A stretch of 64,000 nucleotides of DNA from CAUZIZ01 sp965219855 (GCA_965219855.1 CBDCOR010000012.1:1116001-1180000); one strand, 5' to 3'; positions 45,480-54,781 are shown, counted from the stretch's first letter. Notes: generated from the letters alone by a model not told the origin. Translations and numbers: made by a program.

Positions 45480-46556
45480 CTATGGTACTTGTCGGGTCCC
45501 TTCGGATCTGGGAATATGATCATCCCAGCGATGCCAGCTGTCGAAACGTTCTTTCAAGATCCGTTTTCCCTCCCCAGGTGAGAGGACTCCGGCCAACTGA
45601 AGGTCCGCGTCTACCATGATGCGCACCAACTCGCTGAAACGAACTTTCGGCGTCCATCCCAGCTGTTTTGTCGCCTTTGCTGGGTTGGCTTGTAGCGACT
45701 CAACCTCGTTGGGGCGGTAGTATCGCGAGTCGATCTTCACATGATCTCTCCAGTTCAGGTCGACATATTCAAAAGCCTCTTTCAGGAACTCGCCCACAGT
45801 ATGGGATTCGCCGGTGCCGATCACGAAGTCATCGGGCTGCTCCTGCTGCAGCATCATCACCATGGCTTCGACGTACTCGGGAGCGTAGCCCCAGTCACGC
45901 TTGGCATCCAGGTTGCCCAGGTAAAGGTGCTTCTGCCGGCCTCCAACGATTGCCGCCACGGCACGGGTGATCTTGCGGGTGACAAAGGTCTCCCCTCGTC
46001 GGGGCGACTCATGGTTGAACAGGATGCCGTTGCTGGCAAAGATCCGATAGGCCTGGCGATAGTTCCTTGAAGCCCAGTAACCGAAGAGCTTGGCCGTAGC
46101 GTAGGGACTCTGTGGATGGAAGGGTGTGGTCTCGTCCTGAGGAGATGGAGCTCTCCCGAACATTTCACTGGATGAAGCCTGATAAAAACGAGCCCGGACT
46201 CCACTCCGGCGAACGGCCTCCAAAATGCGGACGGTCCCGAGGCCCGTCACGTCCGTCGTGTAGTCCGGCAGGTCGAAGCTGACCCGGACGTGACTCTGAC
46301 CTGCCAGATGGTAGATCTCTTGGGGCTCGATCTCATAGATGAGATTCTGGAGGCTTCCTGTACTGCCGATATCACCGTAGTGAAGGAAGAGGCGCGTTTC
46401 GTTGTGAGGGTCACCGTAGAGATGGTCAATACGACTGGTGTTGAAGGTGCTCGCACGCCGGATCAAGCCGTGTACTTCATAGCCTTTAAAGAGGAGAAGC
46501 TCGGCAAGATAAGAACCGTCTTGGCCGGTGATGCCTGTGATAAGCGCCTTTTTCAT
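45480..46556 (-). CDS. gmd: GDP-mannose 4,6-dehydratase
   Basis: The 358-residue SDR enzyme converts GDP-mannose to GDP-4-keto-6-deoxymannose, the first step to GDP-L-fucose. It begins KKALITGITGQDGSYLAELL (NADP loop GxxGxxG). The catalytic Thr/Ser region is RARFYQASSSEMFGRAPSPQ, the YxxxK motif lies in PYATAKLFGYWASRNYRQAY, and NHESPRRGETFVTRKITRAV is characteristic of Gmd. ATG 46556 is used because the family starts at this lysine-rich MKKAL; 25 upstream codons in frame lack similarity. It follows the GDP-fucose synthase gene by 32 bases. Confidence 0.95.
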   Translation of the reverse strand: MKKALITGITGQDGSYLAELLLFKGYEVHGLIRRASTFNTSRIDHLYGDPHNETRLFLHYGDIGSTGSLQNLIYEIEPQEIYHLAGQSHVRVSFDLPDYTTDVTGLGTVRILEAVRRSGVRARFYQASSSEMFGRAPSPQDETTPFHPQSPYATAKLFGYWASRNYRQAYRIFASNGILFNHESPRRGETFVTRKITRAVAAIVGGRQKHLYLGNLDAKRDWGYAPEYVEAMVMMLQQEQPDDFVIGTGESHTVGEFLKEAFEYVDLNWRDHVKIDSRYYRPNEVESLQANPAKATKQLGWTPKVRFSELVRIMVDADLQLAGVLSPGEGKRILKERFDSWHRWDDHIPRSEGTRQVP

Positions 46557-46588
46557 GAGATCCGATCTAAAAGTAACTGTTCGTAGTG

Positions 46589-47569
46589 TTATCCCTGTCG
46601 GACCGTCTGAGCGCGATGCTTCTTGAACCACTCAATCGTGTTGCATAGCCCTTCCTCGAAGGGAACGCGCGCCCGAAAACCGAAGAGTCTTTCCGCCTTA
46701 CGGGTGTCGAGGCTCCTTCGGGGTTGGCCATCGGGTTTGCTCTCATCCCAACTTATGGATCCTTGGAAACCAGTGAGCTGGACGATCAGGAAAGCCAGGT
46801 CGCGGATACTGATCTCTGCTCCCACGCCAAGATTGACGGGCTCGCTCTTATTGTATCCCTTTGTGGCAAGTAAGATCCCTTCGGCGGCGTCGCTGACGTA
46901 GAGAAATTCCCGAGTGGGATTTCCCGTTCCCCAGACCAAGAGTTCCTCTTCGCCCTGTTCTTTGGCTTCGATCACTCTTCGAATCAGGGCCGGAATCACG
47001 TGAGAAGAATCCAGGGCAAAGTTATCTCCAGGCCCATAGAGGTTGGCAGGCAGAAGAAAGATGGAGTTGAAACCATACTGCTGACGATAAGCCATGGACT
47101 GGACCAGGAGCATCTTCTTGGCCAGGCCGTAGGGCGCGTTCGTCTCCTCCGGATAGCCCTTCCAGAGGTCCTCCTCCTTGAAGGGAACCGGTGTCATTCT
47201 TGGGTAGGAACATACGGTTCCTATCGTGACGAACTTCTCGACCCCCTGCTTCCAGGCAGCATGGAGAAACTCTACTCCCATACGCAGGTTGTCATAGAAG
47301 AATTCAGCAGGATGCGCTTGGTTGGCCCCGATTCCACCAACCCGGGCTGCCATGTGAATGATGATATCCGGCCGGGTATCGGCAAGAACCCTGCGTACAG
47401 ATCCGGTCTCACGCAGGTCGTAATCCCGGCTACGAGGAGCAAAGATCTGGGCAGGGGAAAGCTCTTGGAGCCTCCGAACCACGAAAGAGCCGAGGAAGCC
47501 TCCTCCCCCGCTGACCAGGACCCGTTTGCCCTTCCAGTATTCTAGAGAGTCGGGGCGGTTGGAATCCAT
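46589..47569 (-). CDS. fcl: GDP-L-fucose synthase
   Basis: The 326-residue SDR epimerase-reductase turns the Gmd product into GDP-L-fucose. NADP binding is shown by RVLVSGGGGFLGSFVVRRL, the active-site Ser/Cys by KFVTIGTVCSYPRMTPVPFK, and YxxxK by NAPYGLAKKMLLVQSMAYRQ. ARVGGIGANQAHPAEFFYDN is highly typical of Fcl. It is the first gene of the cluster read from its 5' side, so a promoter should lie in about 47570-47640. With gmd it indicates fucose or a derivative in the surface glycan. Confidence 0.95.
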   Translation of the reverse strand: MDSNRPDSLEYWKGKRVLVSGGGGFLGSFVVRRLQELSPAQIFAPRSRDYDLRETGSVRRVLADTRPDIIIHMAARVGGIGANQAHPAEFFYDNLRMGVEFLHAAWKQGVEKFVTIGTVCSYPRMTPVPFKEEDLWKGYPEETNAPYGLAKKMLLVQSMAYRQQYGFNSIFLLPANLYGPGDNFALDSSHVIPALIRRVIEAKEQGEEELLVWGTGNPTREFLYVSDAAEGILLATKGYNKSEPVNLGVGAEISIRDLAFLIVQLTGFQGSISWDESKPDGQPRRSLDTRKAERLFGFRARVPFEEGLCNTIEWFKKHRAQTVRQG

Positions 47570-47646
47570 TGCCTTCTATAAGTCTTTTAAGGTCCTACGA
47601 AGAATAACTTGTCCAGATAGAGAGAAGCCTGCCTTTTCTAGTCCTT

Positions 47647-48050
47647 GCGAGCGACCTCATACCGCCGAGATCAGAAGAGGTCAATCCCAGAGGGATTGCG
47701 GCTTCCAGCCCAGGGTTTCCGAACCATGGGTCACTACAGACCAAGGTTCTTCAACCCCATCGGGGTTGCGGCAATCTAGCGATGAGGGTGACTTCAGCAT
47801 GGGGTCAGTGTACGAAACCCTTGCAGGGTTGACTACAGACCCTCTCCCCTCTACCCAGGGTCGGAAACCCTGGGCTAAAAGACGCAACCCCGTTCGGGGT
47901 TGACTTCTCTTGATCTTCGCAGCCAAGCGGTCAGGATAGCCTCCCGCTAGCGTCCGGCGTCAACCCAGCAAGTCGATTCTTTTGTATCCCACACTTGTGT
48001 ATCCCACACTTGGCCAGTTCGTGAACTTTCCATCCACCAAGGGTCTCTAG
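47647..48050. repeat. Compound repeat region: shared ends plus composite palindromic repeat copy 2
   Basis: The left 23 bases (47647-47669, starting GCGAGCGACCTCATACCGCC) are identical to 27593-27615. The right part GTGAACTTT...CCAAGGGTCTCTAG (48020-48050) nearly matches 29349-29379. Between lie palindromes of the composite family (about 47679-47908): CAATCCCAGAGGGATTG, CAACCCCATCGGGGTTG, CCCAGGGTCGGAAACCCTG and CAACCCCGTTCGGGGTTG. A 15-base tandem (GTATCCCACACTTGT) lies at about 47982-48012. No gene is seen from 47570 to 48185. Confidence 0.7.
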
Positions 48051-48185
48051 AGCGCCTACGTTTCGTGGACCGATCTTCTATCTGACAGATTCAGTAAGTG
48101 GGCAGAAGACCAGAGCGGTGGGGGAAAGTCAAGTGGATAGGGTACCTGGCGGGGCTGCCTGCCTGCAGCCGGACCATGTAGTACC

Positions 48186-48659
48186 TCAGTGCTTGGTGCG
48201 ACCCTGGATCAAATCGATGGCGTGTGCGAGCAGTTTCATGACAGCCTCGAGAGACTCGGTTGCTCCCTTGGGACTGCCGGGTAGAGCCAGGATGAGTGTT
48301 TCCTTTCTCACGCCGGCCAGGGATCGTGAGAGGGCGGCAAAATCGGTCTTTTCGAGTCCGCGCAGGCGCATCAGCTCTGCCAACCCTTCCGCCTCCCTTT
48401 CCAGTAGCGGACGGATTGCCTCCGGCGTGACATCTCGAGGACCCAGCCCGGTCCCTCCCGTGGTCACAACCAGGTTGAGAGCCTGGTCGCTGAGCTCGAC
48501 GATCTGTGCCCTGATCCTCTCTACATCGTCCGGTACGATTCGCCGAGAGTTCACCGACCAACCTTGCTGCGTCAGCAGTTCTGACAATGCCTCACCCGAG
48601 AGGTCTTCGCGTTGGCCGTGGTAGCAGCCGTCACTGATGGTCACTACGGCTGCCTTCAT
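48186..48659 (-). CDS. Molybdopterin adenylyltransferase-type protein (MogA/MoaB family)
   Basis: The 157-residue protein should adenylate molybdopterin before molybdate insertion. The MPT-binding TTGGTGLGPRDVTPEAIRPL motif and the Ser/Asp-rich VTISDGCYHGQREDLSGEAL start are typical of the MogA/MoaB family. Which of the two names applies cannot be decided by length. Its start overlaps the moaE stop by ATGA. Confidence 0.9.
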   Translation of the reverse strand: MKAAVVTISDGCYHGQREDLSGEALSELLTQQGWSVNSRRIVPDDVERIRAQIVELSDQALNLVVTTGGTGLGPRDVTPEAIRPLLEREAEGLAELMRLRGLEKTDFAALSRSLAGVRKETLILALPGSPKGATESLEAVMKLLAHAIDLIQGRTKH

Positions 48660-49069
48660 GCGCCGTATCCCTCGATCCAGATCTCTCCGTCTTCGTAGTG
48701 CTCCTTCTTCCAGATAGGTACGGTCGTTTTCAAGGAATCGATAGCGAAGCGACAGGCCTCGAATGCCTCTGCCCTGTGGGCGGACGAGATCGCGATGAAG
48801 ACGCTGCTGTCGCCGATCTCCAGTCTGCCTGTCCGATGCGCCATCGCCATCCCCTCGAGCGACCAGCGCTTTATCGTCTCTTGTCGAATCTTTTTCATCT
48901 CCTTCTCTGCCATCTCGGGGTAGGCTTCATAGTAGAGGTGAGTCACTTTCTTGCCGCGGGCGTGGTCGCGGACGACCCCGTCAAAGGTGACGATTGCCCC
49001 TGCTTTCGATGAACTAGCTCCTTCGATCACCGCGTTCCGGTCGATTGGGCCATCCACAATCCGTATCAT
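48656..49069 (-). CDS. moaE: Molybdopterin synthase catalytic subunit
   Basis: The 137-residue large subunit converts precursor Z (cPMP) to molybdopterin using sulphur from MoaD. GAIVTFDGVVRDHARGKKVT and LYYEAYPEMAEKEMKKI, then AHRTGRLEIGDSSVFIAISS, AHRAEAFEACRFAIDSLK and the active-site VPIWKKEHYEDGE (lysines) are all present. It overlaps moaD upstream and the MogA-type gene downstream by 4 bases each, giving a tightly coupled operon. Confidence 0.95.
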   Translation of the reverse strand: MIRIVDGPIDRNAVIEGASSSKAGAIVTFDGVVRDHARGKKVTHLYYEAYPEMAEKEMKKIRQETIKRWSLEGMAMAHRTGRLEIGDSSVFIAISSAHRAEAFEACRFAIDSLKTTVPIWKKEHYEDGEIWIEGYGA

Positions 49070-49317
49070 GACCTACCTCCGCTCACTGGAGGAAAGAACG
49101 CGATTTCGTCACCTGCGGCGACGGACTGCTCCCATCCAGTGTATTCTTGGTTGACGGCTATCAGCAGGATCGACTCGTAGCGCTTCAGCCCGGGGAACTG
49201 GCCCTCCAATCGATTGAAGACGTCACGGACCGTAGTCGTCTCGTCGGTAAGATCCAACTCGACCTCAGAGCTCCCTACCAGATCTCTCAGGGAAGCGAAC
49301 AAGATGACCCTTAGCAT
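49066..49317 (-). CDS. moaD: Molybdopterin synthase sulphur carrier subunit with residues after GlyGly
   Basis: The 83-residue ubiquitin-like protein starts MLRVILFASLRDLVGSSEVE and ends EIAFFPPVSGGRS. MoaD proteins normally end exactly at Gly-Gly, which is adenylated and then thiocarboxylated. Here Arg-Ser follow before TGA, because the moaE ATG overlaps the stop (TCATGA). Sulphur carriers with extra C-terminal residues exist and are trimmed by a JAMM-type protease in some bacteria; whether this one is processed is unknown. It heads the operon, divergent from nfeD with 56 bases between. Confidence 0.9.
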   Translation of the reverse strand: MLRVILFASLRDLVGSSEVELDLTDETTTVRDVFNRLEGQFPGLKRYESILLIAVNQEYTGWEQSVAAGDEIAFFPPVSGGRS

Positions 49318-49373
49318 CGCCGTTCATTATAGCTGCCGCGACCGGTCGGCACATGGTGTAACATGGAGTTCAA

Positions 49374-50702
49374 ATGAAAAGGGCTTTCCTCCTGCTCTTG
49401 CTCACAGTGGGTCCCCTGCACGGTGAGATTCTGAAGGTCCGGATCGATGGGGTCATTGACCCCATCACCTCGGAGTTTATTACTTCGGCGGTTCGCGAGG
49501 CGGAAGACCGGAATGCCGAGTTCCTGTTGATCAGCCTCTCTACTCCAGGCGGACTCGGGATCTCGATGCAGGAGATTATCCAGACCATTCTGAATTCCGA
49601 GGTGCCTGTCGTTTGCTACGTGGAACCGCAGGGTACTCATGCCGCCTCTGCCGGCTTCTTCATCTTGTTATCGGCCGACGTCGCCGCCATGGCTCCTGGC
49701 ACCAACACCGGCGCAGCACATCCGGTTTTCCCATTCGGAATGGAAAACAAGATCATGTTGGAAAAGGTGAAGAATGACGCCTTGGCGAATCTGCGGGCTA
49801 TTGTTGAGGTGAGAAAGCGGAATTACGAACTAGCTGAGAAGGGCGTGATTGATAGCGCGTCGTATACCGCCCAGGAGGCCTTGGAGGGCAAGCTGATCGA
49901 TCTGATCGCTTCCAGCGAGGATCAGCTGTTGGAGCAGCTCGAGGGTAAGGAAATCACTCGTTTCTCGGGTGAGACGCAGGTCCTGCGAGTCCAGGGGAGT
50001 CAGCTCCGACTGCTTGAGATGAGTTTGCGGCAGCGTATTCTCTCCAAGATTGCCGACCCCAATTTCTCCTTGGTTCTGGGTGTGATGGGTGCCCTGGGCC
50101 TCTATCTGGAGTTTTCGCACCCGGGACTGATTTTGCCCGGTGTCCTGGGAGCGATCTCTCTTCTCCTTGCTTTGTTGGGGTTCTCGCTTCTCCCCGTCAA
50201 CTTGATCGGAGTCCTGCTGATTATTCTGGCATTGGGTCTTTTTGTCGCAGAGGTCAAGATTCAGGGGTTTGGCATTCTTGGAATGGGAGGAGTTGTTTCG
50301 ATGATCCTGGGGATTCTCTTTCTGATTGACGCTCCCTACCCGGAATTGCGCATCAGTCTGGAACTCGCCCTGTTCGTGGCCATCCCTTTTGGTCTGATCT
50401 CCATGTTTTTGCTTCGTCTGGTGATCAAGTCCCATTTTTCGAGAGTTACCACGGGAGAGTCGGGTATGGTCGGACTCATTGGGGTGGCTCGGAGTGACAT
50501 CGACCAAGACGGGGGACAGGTCTTCGTTCTGGGAGAGAGGTGGCAGGCCGTGTCCGAGGTTCCCATTTCCACAGGGAGCCGGGTCAGAGTAGCCCGATTG
50601 GCCAATCTGGTCATGGCCGTTGAGCCATACCATGGTTCGGGTGTATCGTTGACCCAGACCGAATCAGCTGCAGCGCCGGGGCCAAGCAGTGGTGGTGCCT
50701 GA
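49374..50702 (+). CDS. nfeD: NfeD family membrane serine protease (long form)
   Basis: The 442-residue protein has a signal (KRAFLLLLLTVGPLHGEIL), a ClpP-like protease domain with SLSTPGGLGISMQEI, the nucleophile Ser in EPQGTHAASAGFFILLSADV, and a lysine in LEKVKNDALANLRAIVEVR (Ser-Lys dyad). Membrane helices near 240-350 follow, then a C-terminal OB-fold (SGMVGLIGVARSDIDQDGGQ). Long NfeD proteins cleave stomatin-like partners; the slipin gene follows 31 bases downstream, as is usual. ATG 49374 follows GGAG. Confidence 0.93.
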   Translation: MKRAFLLLLLTVGPLHGEILKVRIDGVIDPITSEFITSAVREAEDRNAEFLLISLSTPGGLGISMQEIIQTILNSEVPVVCYVEPQGTHAASAGFFILLSADVAAMAPGTNTGAAHPVFPFGMENKIMLEKVKNDALANLRAIVEVRKRNYELAEKGVIDSASYTAQEALEGKLIDLIASSEDQLLEQLEGKEITRFSGETQVLRVQGSQLRLLEMSLRQRILSKIADPNFSLVLGVMGALGLYLEFSHPGLILPGVLGAISLLLALLGFSLLPVNLIGVLLIILALGLFVAEVKIQGFGILGMGGVVSMILGILFLIDAPYPELRISLELALFVAIPFGLISMFLLRLVIKSHFSRVTTGESGMVGLIGVARSDIDQDGGQVFVLGERWQAVSEVPISTGSRVRVARLANLVMAVEPYHGSGVSLTQTESAAAPGPSSGGA

Positions 50703-50733
50703 AAGCTGTGCGGGTTCCTGACGGGAGGTTTTC

Positions 50734-51519
50734 ATGATTAGTTCCTATTTGGTGCTTTTGGGGATTCTTATTCTCTATCTACTTTCGGTGGTGAATGTTT
50801 TGCGGGAATATGAGCGCGGCGTCATTTTTCGTCTCGGACGTCTGCTGCCGGAGTCCAAGGGGCCCGGACTGATTCTAGTGTTCTGGCCGATCGATCGGAT
50901 GGAGCGCATCAGCCTACGCCTGGTGACGATGGATGTGCCGGCCCAGGACGTCATTACACGGGACAATGTGTCGGTCAAGGTCAACGCCATCGTCTATTTC
51001 CGGGTCATAGAACCGAATTCCGCAGTGGTCGCGGTCGAGAATTTTCTCTACGCTACCTCGCAGCTGTCTCAGACCACCCTGAGATCGGTTCTGGGACAGG
51101 TAGAATTGGACGATCTTCTAAGCAAGCGAGAAGAACTCAACGAGAGACTGCAGACGATTCTGGATCAGCACACCGACCCCTGGGGGATCAAGGTGACCAT
51201 GGTCGAGATCAAGACCGTCGACCTGCCCTCTGAAATGCAGCGGGCCATGGCCCGCCAGGCGGAGGCTGAACGCGAGCGACGAGGCAAGATTATTCATGCC
51301 GAGGGCGAGTTCCAGGCTTCCGAACGACTCTTGGAGGCGGGGCAGATGTTGGCCCAGGAGCCGGTCGCCTTCCAGTTGAGGTACCTCTCTACCCTGACGG
51401 AGATTGGAGTGGAGCAAAACTCTACCATCGTCTTTCCCATACCGCTGGACTTGTTCGCTCCCTTCGTGGAGGGAATGAAAAGAGTGAAGGAACAGACGAA
51501 GAGTGAGTCTGAAACTTAG
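50734..51519 (+). CDS. Slipin (SPFH/stomatin-like protein)
   Basis: The 261-residue protein has an N-terminal membrane hairpin (YLVLLGILILYLLSVVNVLR) and the SPFH domain with EYERGVIFRLGRLLPESKGP, VTMDVPAQDVITRDNVSVKV and LDDLLSKREELNERLQTILD. A coiled region rich in Glu/Arg (ARQAEAERERRGKIIHAEGE) follows. It likely forms membrane-bound oligomers and is the partner of the adjacent NfeD protease. The SPOR gene overlaps its end by 17 bases. Confidence 0.94.
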   Translation: MISSYLVLLGILILYLLSVVNVLREYERGVIFRLGRLLPESKGPGLILVFWPIDRMERISLRLVTMDVPAQDVITRDNVSVKVNAIVYFRVIEPNSAVVAVENFLYATSQLSQTTLRSVLGQVELDDLLSKREELNERLQTILDQHTDPWGIKVTMVEIKTVDLPSEMQRAMARQAEAERERRGKIIHAEGEFQASERLLEAGQMLAQEPVAFQLRYLSTLTEIGVEQNSTIVFPIPLDLFAPFVEGMKRVKEQTKSESET

Positions 51520-52093
51520 CGCGCCCCAGTCGTTTGCTCTCTACGGCATCGCGGTGGTCGTCATTTGGTTCTTCTTCGTTCTGGGCCTCTTCGTGGGTAG
51601 GACCTATTTCCTCGAGGCAGGCTCCCCCCTGCGAAATCTTTCGGAGTCACCACCGCCGGTTCCCGATGTCAAACCCGACCTGGAATTCTATGAGGAGCTT
51701 ACTCTGCCCTCTCCTCAGCGAGAAGCGGTCCAGGACGCGACGCCGGAACCTGCTGCAGGGGGCGGCTCGACGGATGGGCCTGCTGCCGGAAGGAAGCAGA
51801 CAGCCACTGTTGCGAGGATATCCACCTCAGCTGTGGAGAAGCCGATTCAACGGCGCTATACGATCCAACTTGGGGCCCTGAGCAAGGAAAAGGATGCCCG
51901 AAGGCTGCTAAAGCAGTTGGAAGACGCAGGCTATTCGGGCCGTCTGCAGAAGCCTGGTTCTGACAGTCCTCTTCATCGTGTCTATGCCGGCGATTTTTCA
52001 ACCAGGGAAGAGGCCTCCCAGCTCAAGAGCCGATTGGATGCCGCAGGCTTCCCGAATTTCATAAACAGCATCTCCTCGGCTCCCTCCCCCTGA
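51503..52093 (+). CDS. SPOR-domain membrane protein
   Basis: The 196-residue protein (GTG start within the end of the slipin gene) has one helix (FALYGIAVVVIWFFFVLGLF) and a Pro/Gly-rich linker. Its C-terminal SPOR domain is RRYTIQLGALSKEKDARRLL then GYSGRLQKPG and HRVYAGDFSTREEASQLKSR. SPOR domains bind denuded septal peptidoglycan, so a cell-division or envelope role is likely. It lies 14 bases before lnt. Confidence 0.9.
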   Translation: MSLKLSAPQSFALYGIAVVVIWFFFVLGLFVGRTYFLEAGSPLRNLSESPPPVPDVKPDLEFYEELTLPSPQREAVQDATPEPAAGGGSTDGPAAGRKQTATVARISTSAVEKPIQRRYTIQLGALSKEKDARRLLKQLEDAGYSGRLQKPGSDSPLHRVYAGDFSTREEASQLKSRLDAAGFPNFINSISSAPSP

Positions 52094-52107
52094 TCCGCTA
52101 GGCACTC

Positions 52108-53625
52108 ATGCTTTCGCTCACGATACCTCCTCTGATCTCAGGCATCGCTCTGTGGCTTGCTTTTCCCGATCACTCCCTCTTTTTCCTATCCTGGGTGGGG
52201 CTGACGCCATATCTGTACTTCCTCACCCAGGAACGATCTTGGAAGGCCATCGTTGCCGGCAATTTCGTCCTGGGATTGGCCTATCTTGGCGGCGTACTCT
52301 ACTGGATTCCGAAGGTTCTAATTGGCTATGGAGGGCTCAGCTGGGGGATCTCAATCCCCATTTTCTTATTGATGCTGCTGATGCTCTCTTTTTTTCTTCT
52401 CCCTTTCTCGGTCTTGACCCACGCCGTTGCCAACCGTTCTCGCGCGGCAGCCCTCTGGTCCGCTCCTGGCTTCTGGGTACTTTCCGAGCTTCTCAGAAAC
52501 TACTATGCGGTGGGTGGCTTTCCCTGGGCCCTGTTGGGTCATTCGCAGTATCCCTATGAGTGGATGCGGCAGCTCGCTGACGTCAGTGGTGTTTACCTGA
52601 TCTCGTTTCTGGTCGTTCTCGGCAACTGTGCGCTGTTGGCTCTTTTTCGCTTTCGGAGCTACCGGACCTGGGCTCTGCCTTCGATCTTTACTCTTCTCTT
52701 TGCGGGAGCAAACCTCTATGGCTGGTATCGGGTCGAAGTCTGGCAAGTCCCTCCAGGAAAATCGATCAGAGTCGCTCTGGTGCAGCCCAACATTTTGCTT
52801 TCAGCGCCCCTTGAACACTACGCCAAGAAATACTTCGAGGCGTTGGCTGACTACTACCAACAGGCCGTTGCGGATGGTGCCGCCTGGGTCGTGTTTCCGG
52901 AGGCTCCCAATCCCTACTTCTACGATACAGATTTCTATTTTCGGACCTTCTGGCAGCGGCAGGTCCGAACTTCAGGTGCACCGCTACTCCTGAACAGCAC
53001 CTCAGTGGAAACCGAGTCGAATACCCGTTACTACAACGGAGCACTCTTGATCGGTCCTGGCGAACAACCTGGTTACCGTTACCACAAGATGCATCTGGTA
53101 CCTTTTGGGGAATATGTACCTTTGGCGGATTGGTTGAGCTTCGTTCAGCCTCTGGTGCAGGAAGTTGCGGGGTTCTCGGCAGGAACCACCGCCGTGGTGG
53201 GCGATGTCGGTGGAATTTCCTTCGGGACTTTGATCTGTTTCGAAGGAATCTTCCCAGAAGCGGCCCGGGAGTTCGTGCGACAGGGTGCCCAGCTCCTCGT
53301 TAATATCACGAATGATGCCTGGTACGGTCGCAGCGCCGCACCCAGGCAGCATCTGGAGTTCGGAGCGTTCCGGGCAGTAGAGAATCGCAAACCGATGCTG
53401 CGATGTGCGAACAGTGGCTACTCGGCCGTAATCGACCCTTTAGGTAGGATTCAGAAGGAGCTTGGATTGTTCGAGGACGGCATCGTGGTCGCCGAAGTCA
53501 GCGCTTGTTCCTATCGCTCGATTTACTCTCAGGTGGGTGAATGGCTTAATATATCTTTGGTCGTAGTGGCGCTGGTGACGGGTGTCGCGGCCTTCAGGCG
53601 AGGGAGTAAGAGTCGGAGGAAATAG
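52108..53625 (+). CDS. lnt: Apolipoprotein N-acyltransferase
   Basis: The 505-residue inner-membrane enzyme adds the third acyl chain to lipoproteins. About six N-terminal helices precede a nitrilase-like domain whose Glu-Lys-Cys triad is seen in WVVFPEAPNPYFYDTDFYF, YRYHKMHLVPFGEYVPLADW and GTLICFEGIFPEAAREFVRQ. INITNDAWYG-type VNITNDAWYGRSAAPRQHLE is strongly conserved. One helix lies near the C-terminus (LNISLVVVALVTGVAAF). prfB begins 3 bases after its stop. Presence of lnt supports a diderm host. Confidence 0.95.
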   Translation: MLSLTIPPLISGIALWLAFPDHSLFFLSWVGLTPYLYFLTQERSWKAIVAGNFVLGLAYLGGVLYWIPKVLIGYGGLSWGISIPIFLLMLLMLSFFLLPFSVLTHAVANRSRAAALWSAPGFWVLSELLRNYYAVGGFPWALLGHSQYPYEWMRQLADVSGVYLISFLVVLGNCALLALFRFRSYRTWALPSIFTLLFAGANLYGWYRVEVWQVPPGKSIRVALVQPNILLSAPLEHYAKKYFEALADYYQQAVADGAAWVVFPEAPNPYFYDTDFYFRTFWQRQVRTSGAPLLLNSTSVETESNTRYYNGALLIGPGEQPGYRYHKMHLVPFGEYVPLADWLSFVQPLVQEVAGFSAGTTAVVGDVGGISFGTLICFEGIFPEAAREFVRQGAQLLVNITNDAWYGRSAAPRQHLEFGAFRAVENRKPMLRCANSGYSAVIDPLGRIQKELGLFEDGIVVAEVSACSYRSIYSQVGEWLNISLVVVALVTGVAAFRRGSKSRRK

Positions 53626-53628
53626 GTC

Positions 53629-54781
53629 GTGGAAGACTTCCAGGAACGCTACAAGGAGCTGAAGGAGAAGATAGGGCATCTCTGGGGGTATCTTTGACGT
53701 CGATGCCAAGAGGACGGAGCTGGAACAAATCGAAAAAGTCCTCTCGGATCCCGATTTCTGGGGTAAGTCCGAGGAATCCCGGCAAGTTCTCCGCCGCAGA
53801 AGCCGTTTGCAGAACACCCTGACTCTGGCCGAAGAGTGCAGAAGCGCTCTCCAGGATGTGGAAGCTCTGATACAGCTTCACGATGAGGGAGAGGAGGTCC
53901 TGGACGACCTGTCAGAGGAGATTTCGACGCTAGAGACTCGCGTTGCCAAGACGGAGATCAAGACGCTTCTGTCGGGGGGAAACGACGCCAACAGTGCGAT
54001 CGTGACGATTCATCCTGGAGCTGGAGGAACCGAAAGCCAGGATTGGGTGGAGATGCTTCTTCGTATGTATCTAAGGTGGTCGGAGAAGCATGGTTACAAG
54101 ACTGAGATCACCGATTTTCAGGAAGGCGACGAAGCCGGCGTGAAATCAGTGACGTTCCTGGTCGAGGGCGAGTTTGGATACGGGTATCTTTCGGCCGAAA
54201 TCGGTGTGCACCGCCTGGTCCGGATCTCGCCTTTCGATTCTGCGGCCAGACGGCACACCTCCTTTGCTTCGGTCTTTGTGACCCCCGAGCTGGAAGATGA
54301 TGTCGATGTCGTGATTGATGAAAAGGATCTGAAGATCGATACCTACCGATCTTCGGGCGCCGGAGGACAACACGTGAACGTGACCGATTCCGCGGTGCGG
54401 ATCACCCATCTACCTACCCGGATCGTGGTGCAGTGCCAGAACGAGCGCTCGCAACATCGCAACAAAGCCACCGCGCTGAAGATCCTGAGGTCGAAGCTCT
54501 ATGAGTTCGAGATGGAGAAGAAGCGCAAAGAGCTCGACGCGCAGGAAGATGCCAAGCCCGAAATTGGATGGGGCAGCCAGATTCGTTCCTATACCTTACA
54601 TCCCTACCGATTGGTGAAGGACCATCGAACCAAACAGGAGACAGGTGATGTAGACTCGGTACTGGGCGGTGAGATCGATGTCTTCATTGAGCCGTTTTTG
54701 AAGCAGAAAAGTCAGGAGAAGGGCAGGCTGGAAAGGCTGACGATTGGTGGGGGAGATGGACGAATCAGCAAAGAAGGATAA
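53629..54781 (+). CDS. prfB: Peptide chain release factor 2, expressed by programmed +1 frameshift
   Basis: RF2 ends translation at UGA and UAA. From GTG 53629, 22 codons (EDFQERYKELKEKIGHLWGY L) reach CTT TGA at 53692-53697. A +1 shift on CTT continues with GAC (DVDAKRTELEQIEKVLSDP) in the frame ending at TAA 54779-54781. The product is about 383 residues, with the stop-recognition SPF tripeptide in VHRLVRISPFDSAARRHTSF and the catalytic GGQ in RSSGAGGQHVNVTDSAVRIT. The N-terminal domain, helix pattern and RNERSQHRNK-like QCQNERSQHRNKATALKILR match RF2. The downstream membrane-protein gene overlaps its end. Confidence 0.96.
53681..53698 (+). promoter_or_regulatory. prfB programmed frameshift site
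   Basis: The site reads TCTGGGGGTATCTTTGAC. A purine-rich Shine-Dalgarno-like stretch (GGGGG) lies 3 bases before the slippery CTT, followed by TGA and C, the poor-termination context of the classical RF2 autoregulatory site. Low RF2 slows termination at TGA and favours the +1 shift. Confidence 0.93.
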
